A program made the translations under genes and the position numbers. Positions 6,679-9,577 of a stretch of DNA of 9,577 nt are shown here, piece by piece. Source of the stretch: Candidatus Shapirobacteria bacterium (GTDB lineage Bacteria; Patescibacteriota; Microgenomatia; UBA12405). The notes under the pieces are model-generated. The model did not search any database and was not told where the DNA came from. It was given only the letters and a program-made list of their open reading frames with translations. The stretch spans positions 1 through 9,577 of the forward strand of contig JAQVQI010000022.1 in NCBI GenBank assembly GCA_028701645.1, in the 5' to 3' direction. Within the stretch, counting starts at the first letter, position 1. Each line of letters opens with the position of its first letter.

Positions 6679-6684
6679 ATTATA
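6679..6684 (-). promoter_or_regulatory. -10 box for the C39 operon, placed for a leaderless transcript
   Basis: The minus strand reads TATAAT-TAACC-ATG: a perfect -10 hexamer with only 5 nt before the start codon at 6673. With normal -10 to +1 spacing, transcription would start on the A or T of the ATG. No convincing -35 is seen at 17 nt (TATAGT). A second minus-strand candidate, TATAGT at 6703-6708, would give a short leader instead. Confidence 0.45.
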
Positions 6685-6703
6685 CGATAAAGCCATAATG
6701 TAC

Positions 6704-6709
6704 TATAAT
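6704..6709 (+). promoter_or_regulatory. -10 box candidate for typA
   Basis: A perfect TATAAT lies on the plus strand in the 85-nt divergent gap between the C39 gene and typA. Transcription would begin near 6716, giving a leader of about 43 nt to the ATG at 6759. The -35 position (TATACG at 17-nt spacing) is poor. The hexamer overlaps the TATAGT on the other strand, so the two promoters may share sequence and compete. Confidence 0.5.
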
Positions 6710-6758
6710 TTTAAATGATAATTATTGCTAAATTTTGTTTTTGTAGTAGAATAACCGA

Positions 6759-8600
6759 ATGCCAATTTTAAAAGATATTAGAAATGTTGCTGTTATTGCC
6801 CATGTGGACCATGGCAAGACTACATTGGTCGATGCTTTGTTGAAACAAACTCATACCTTTAGAGATAATCAAGACGAAATGACAATGGATAGAATTATGG
6901 ATAGTAACGACTTGGAAAGAGAAAAAGGAATTACAATTTTGTCTAAAAATACCTCTGTTTTTTATGGTAATACTAAAATTAATATTGTAGACACCCCAGG
7001 TCACGCTGATTTTGGGGGAGAAGTCGAACGAGTTTTAAATATGGTTGATGGAGTTTTGTTGATTGTCGATGCAGCTGAAGGTCCATTGTCACAAACTAAA
7101 TTTGTTTTAAAAAAAGCTTTAGAATATAAATTGAAAGTTATTTTGATTATCAATAAGATTGATAGAAAGGATCAACAAGTTAAAAAGGTTTTAGCTGATA
7201 CTGAAAATTTATTTTTGTCTTTGGTAGACGATCCAGAATTATTGAACTTCCCTACTATATATTGTATTGGTAGAGATGGAAAAGCTTTTAAGCAAATGCC
7301 TGAAAGTATGGATGAACTAGCTTGTATTAATCCTGTTTTTGAACAAATTTTAGAATCAGTACCCAATGCAGTTAACGACATAGATAAACCATTTCAAATG
7401 TTGGTGTCTAATTTTGAAAAGAATGAATATTTGGGTAAATTGGCGGTAGGAAGAATAACTAAAGGTAAAATTAGTAAAGGTATGTCAGTATCTTTGGTTA
7501 GTTCAGATCAAAAAACCAAAGGAAATTTTAGAGTAGAAAGAATGTATGTTAATGAAGGGATAAATAAAGTAGAAGTGACTGAAGCTGGATCAGGAGAAAT
7601 CGTTTATTTGGCAGGGATATCAGCAATTGAAATTGGACAAACTTTGACTGACATAAATTGTCAGGTTGCTTTGCCAATGATTGAAATAACTCCACCAACA
7701 CTTAAAGCTAGTTTTGGGCCAAATACAGGAATATTTGCCAAAGATGAAGCTCGATTTTTAACTAGTCGGGAACTAAAGGCTAGATTACATGAGGAAGTAG
7801 AAACTAATTTAGGGTTGAAAATTGAAGACGATCCAAATGATGCAATCAGGGTACTAGTTTCTGGTAGAGGTGAATTACATTTGGCTATTTTAATTGAAAA
7901 ATTACGACGTGAAGGTTATGCCATGGAAGTGGGTAAACCAGAAGTAATTTTAAAAACTATTGATGGAAAAATTTACGAACCTTTTAATGAAATGATAATA
8001 ATTACCCCAGAAGAATATGTAGGAACAATTACGGCTGAATTGGGTAAACGAAAAGGAGAAATGATTGATATGTCGACTGACGATAAAACCGGTACTAGAA
8101 TGACTTATAAAATAAGCGAAAAAAATGGGTTAGGTTTGAGAAATGCTTTGGTATCGGCAACTAAAGGCACTGTTTCTATAAATACTTTGTTTTTAGGTTA
8201 TGAACCAAAACAAGAAGACAATAAAAAAGAACGAAATGGGGTCATGATCTCTTTTGAAACAGGTAAAGCGTTATCTTTTGGGCTTGACTTAGCGCAACAC
8301 AGAGGAACCAATTTTATTGATCCTAATGAACAAGTATATGAAGGTCAAATAGTAGGATTAAGACCGGTTGAAGGAGATTTGGAAATTAATATTTGTAAAG
8401 GAAAACACTTAACTAATACACGTTCGTCAGGCAACGACGATAATATTGTTTTGGCTCCAGCAGTAAAATATTCAATTGAAGAATCTTTGGATTTTATTAA
8501 TAGTGATGAGTTAATCGACGTAACACCAAAAAATATTCGAATTCGTAAAAAAATATTAGGTAAAATAGATAGGGTTAGAGCTGAGAGACAGAATCGCTAA
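6759..8600 (+). CDS. typA: Ribosome-associated GTPase TypA/BipA
   Basis: This is a 613-residue translational GTPase of normal TypA length. G1 is AHVDHGKTT (14-22), the switch I/G2 region is EREKGITI (53-60), G3 is DTPGH (78-82) and G4 is NKID (132-135). EF-G-like domains II, III and V follow. The family-specific C-terminal domain carries LAQHRGTNFI, VYEGQIVG, LTNTRSSGNDD and VTPKNIRIRKK. TypA binds the 70S ribosome in its GTP form and supports ribosome assembly and translation under stress, especially cold. It is the only plus-strand gene here, with its own promoter region. No Shine-Dalgarno sequence precedes the ATG. Its last 26 bases overlap the convergent HIT gene, with no intrinsic terminator between them. 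Confidence 0.98.
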   Translation: MPILKDIRNVAVIAHVDHGKTTLVDALLKQTHTFRDNQDEMTMDRIMDSNDLEREKGITILSKNTSVFYGNTKINIVDTPGHADFGGEVERVLNMVDGVLLIVDAAEGPLSQTKFVLKKALEYKLKVILIINKIDRKDQQVKKVLADTENLFLSLVDDPELLNFPTIYCIGRDGKAFKQMPESMDELACINPVFEQILESVPNAVNDIDKPFQMLVSNFEKNEYLGKLAVGRITKGKISKGMSVSLVSSDQKTKGNFRVERMYVNEGINKVEVTEAGSGEIVYLAGISAIEIGQTLTDINCQVALPMIEITPPTLKASFGPNTGIFAKDEARFLTSRELKARLHEEVETNLGLKIEDDPNDAIRVLVSGRGELHLAILIEKLRREGYAMEVGKPEVILKTIDGKIYEPFNEMIIITPEEYVGTITAELGKRKGEMIDMSTDDKTGTRMTYKISEKNGLGLRNALVSATKGTVSINTLFLGYEPKQEDNKKERNGVMISFETGKALSFGLDLAQHRGTNFIDPNEQVYEGQIVGLRPVEGDLEINICKGKHLTNTRSSGNDDNIVLAPAVKYSIEESLDFINSDELIDVTPKNIRIRKKILGKIDRVRAERQNR

Positions 8601-8982
8601 TTTTTTTAGCAATAACCGTCATTTCGGCAGAATTAAGATTTTTGATATTGTTTGGATGAATACCTCCAATATGGTCGTCATTTTCATATTTCGGAATTAG
8701 ATGAATATGGGCATGGTTGACACCCAGCCCGTAAACAACCTTAGAAACAATCAAACAATTAGTGGCAATTTGAATAGCTTGACTTAATTTTCTGGCTGTC
8801 TGCCAATAAACATTATATGGTTCAACTTCGTCAACCCATTGATAATGGTTTTTGGGAATAAGTAAAGTATGTCCTAAATTTAAAGGGTTAATATCTAAAA
8901 ATCCTAAAAAGAGGTTGTCTTCGTAGACTTGATAACAAGGAATTTCTTTTTTGATTATTTTACAAAAAATACAATTTTCCAT
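8575..8982 (-). CDS. HIT (histidine triad) family nucleotide hydrolase
   Basis: This is a 135-residue protein of the HINT/PKCI branch. The start is taken as the ATG at 8982 (MENCIFCKI), the canonical N-terminus, not the in-frame TTG 15 nt upstream. C4 and C7, with H46, are the usual zinc-site residues of bacterial HIT proteins. The catalytic triad H90-A-H92-I-H94 lies in NHAHIHLIPKY, with the middle or last His as nucleophile in the family. Such proteins hydrolyse purine nucleoside phosphoramidates or adenylated compounds, and the exact substrate is not predictable. The gene sits 71 nt downstream of the DHH phosphoesterase and may be co-transcribed with it. Its 3' end overlaps the convergent typA by 26 bp. 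Confidence 0.95.
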   Translation of the reverse strand: MENCIFCKIIKKEIPCYQVYEDNLFLGFLDINPLNLGHTLLIPKNHYQWVDEVEPYNVYWQTARKLSQAIQIATNCLIVSKVVYGLGVNHAHIHLIPKYENDDHIGGIHPNNIKNLNSAEMTVIAKKISDSVSQL

Positions 8983-8987
8983 AAAGG

Positions 8988-9023
8988 AAGTTATCAAGTT
9001 ATAAAGTAGAAAGTATAAAGTTA
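8988..9023. repeat. Degenerate 7-bp tandem repeat upstream of the HIT gene
   Basis: Plus-strand units with a period of about 7 are AAGTTAT(C), AAGTTAT, AAAGTAG, AAAGTAT and AAAGTTA. The array fills most of the 71-nt gap and lies within 6 nt of the HIT start codon. On the coding strand the units read ATAACTT/CTACTTT. The repeats are visible by eye; function is unknown and the units are A/T-rich. Confidence 0.5.
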
Positions 9024-9053
9024 TTTATATCTACAAACATTTAACCATATAAT

Positions 9054-9577
9054 TTAGTTAATTTCTTTGTCAATTTTAGGATAAAGTTTTTTAATAATAT
9101 TTAAAATTGTTTTTTTGGCATCGTCTAACGGCTGATTGAGGGTGGCGCCAGCCGCAGCACGATGACCACCACCAGCCTTGGTGGCTAGGGCTATTTTTGA
9201 TAAATCATAACTTTTACTATCTCGAGTCCGTAGACTAATTTTGACAACATTTGGCTGAATTTCCATAAAAACTATAGCAATATCCCAACCAACAACTGAC
9301 TTTAACATATTGGCAATTTCTGAATAATTATTTAGGGTCTGAGAACTAAAATTTGAAGCCTGAATCTGATCATAAGAAATTGAGGCGATAGCAACATGAT
9401 TATGGTAATAATTTTCAATAGTGCTCAATAATAATGAAATATATTTTAACCTATCAGGTTCGTCACTATTTTCTAAACTAAAAACTAATTCAGTAAATTT
9501 GGGATATATTTTTGATAATACTGAAGCAATATTAAGAGTTTTATAGTTAGTATTGACATATTTAAACCCACCGGTGT
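9054..9577 (-). CDS. DHH/DHHA1 phosphoesterase, NrnA-like (N-terminal part beyond the right edge)
   Basis: The frame is open from the stop at 9054-9056 to the right edge (173 residues present). A TTG at 9428 could be mistaken for a start, but the frame continues upstream with family sequence. It opens with TGGFKYVNT, matching the conserved TG-[SG]-F-x-[YF]-x-NT segment that follows the catalytic DHH domain. It ends with a DHHA1 domain containing SLRTRD and the substrate-binding GGGHRAAAG (GGGH at residues 135-138 of the visible part). NrnA-type proteins degrade short oligoribonucleotides and can hydrolyse pAp; related DHH proteins hydrolyse cyclic dinucleotides. The catalytic DHH motif lies outside the window, so the exact branch is inferred. 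The HIT gene follows after 71 nt. Confidence 0.92.
   Translation of the reverse strand, partial: TGGFKYVNTNYKTLNIASVLSKIYPKFTELVFSLENSDEPDRLKYISLLLSTIENYYHNHVAIASISYDQIQASNFSSQTLNNYSEIANMLKSVVGWDIAIVFMEIQPNVVKISLRTRDSKSYDLSKIALATKAGGGHRAAAGATLNQPLDDAKKTILNIIKKLYPKIDKEIN

Noticed and set aside
6768..7381. Two minus-strand open frames inside typA and a similar one inside prfB (4000-4212)
   Set aside because: They are antisense or out-of-frame readings of strongly conserved genes, with no independent features.
8596..8610. GCTAA-TTTTT-TTAGC inverted repeat after the typA stop as a terminator
   Set aside because: The stem is only 5 bp with little G/C and no T-run follows it on either strand. It is too weak to call an intrinsic terminator.
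9054..9428. Complete 124-residue protein starting at the TTG at 9428
   Set aside because: The frame continues upstream to the window edge and encodes conserved DHH-family sequence (TGGFKYVNT), so this is the C-terminal part of a longer protein.
1..9577. CRISPR array, tRNA, rRNA, riboswitch, insertion sequence or prophage genes
   Set aside because: Reading both strands I found no spaced direct repeats of CRISPR length, no tRNA-like or rRNA segments, no transposase and no phage proteins. All gaps are about 100 nt or less.

Overview
This A+T-rich bacterial window is densely packed. Eleven complete genes or gene ends and two edge-truncated genes fit into 9.6 kb, with almost no intergenic DNA. 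The small wall-and-division gene set, the N-terminally anchored small proteins and the short intergenic spaces suggest a candidate-phyla-radiation (Patescibacteria) genome, possibly Microgenomates-like. This is inference from gene style and order, because no rRNA or other decisive marker is present. The code appears to be standard: prfB (release factor 2) is present and one gene ends in TGA, while every other visible stop is TAA and none is TAG.

Layout. Positions 1-6673 are transcribed leftward (minus strand). Reading in the direction of transcription, the first cluster is a C39-like peptidase, a cyclophilin lipoprotein, a membrane-anchored thioredoxin-like protein, a small anchored protein of unknown function, prfB and an LCP-family cell-wall ligase. 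All junctions in this cluster are 5 nt or less, or overlap. A 101-nt gap with an extended -10 promoter candidate, a dyad and a short tandem repeat separates it from the second cluster: an anchored hypothetical protein, ftsE, ftsX and the N-terminus of a coiled-coil, EnvC-type protein cut by the left edge. A divergent promoter region (6674-6758) separates these genes from typA/bipA, the only rightward gene. typA overlaps tail-to-tail with a leftward HIT-family gene, which is preceded by a DHH/DHHA1 phosphoesterase cut by the right edge.

How the genes fit together. FtsE, FtsX and the EnvC-like protein form the known division-site module that activates murein hydrolysis. The LCP protein attaches glycopolymers to the wall. 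The peptidase, cyclophilin and thioredoxin-like protein look like a set for folding or processing exported proteins. RF2, TypA, the HIT protein and the DHH phosphoesterase are cytosolic housekeeping functions. I saw no CRISPR array, tRNA, rRNA, insertion sequence or phage gene. The more unusual signals are the absence of Shine-Dalgarno sequences before essentially all starts, a probable leaderless mRNA for the C39 gene, an RF2 gene without its usual frameshift, and short-period tandem repeats in two 5' leaders.
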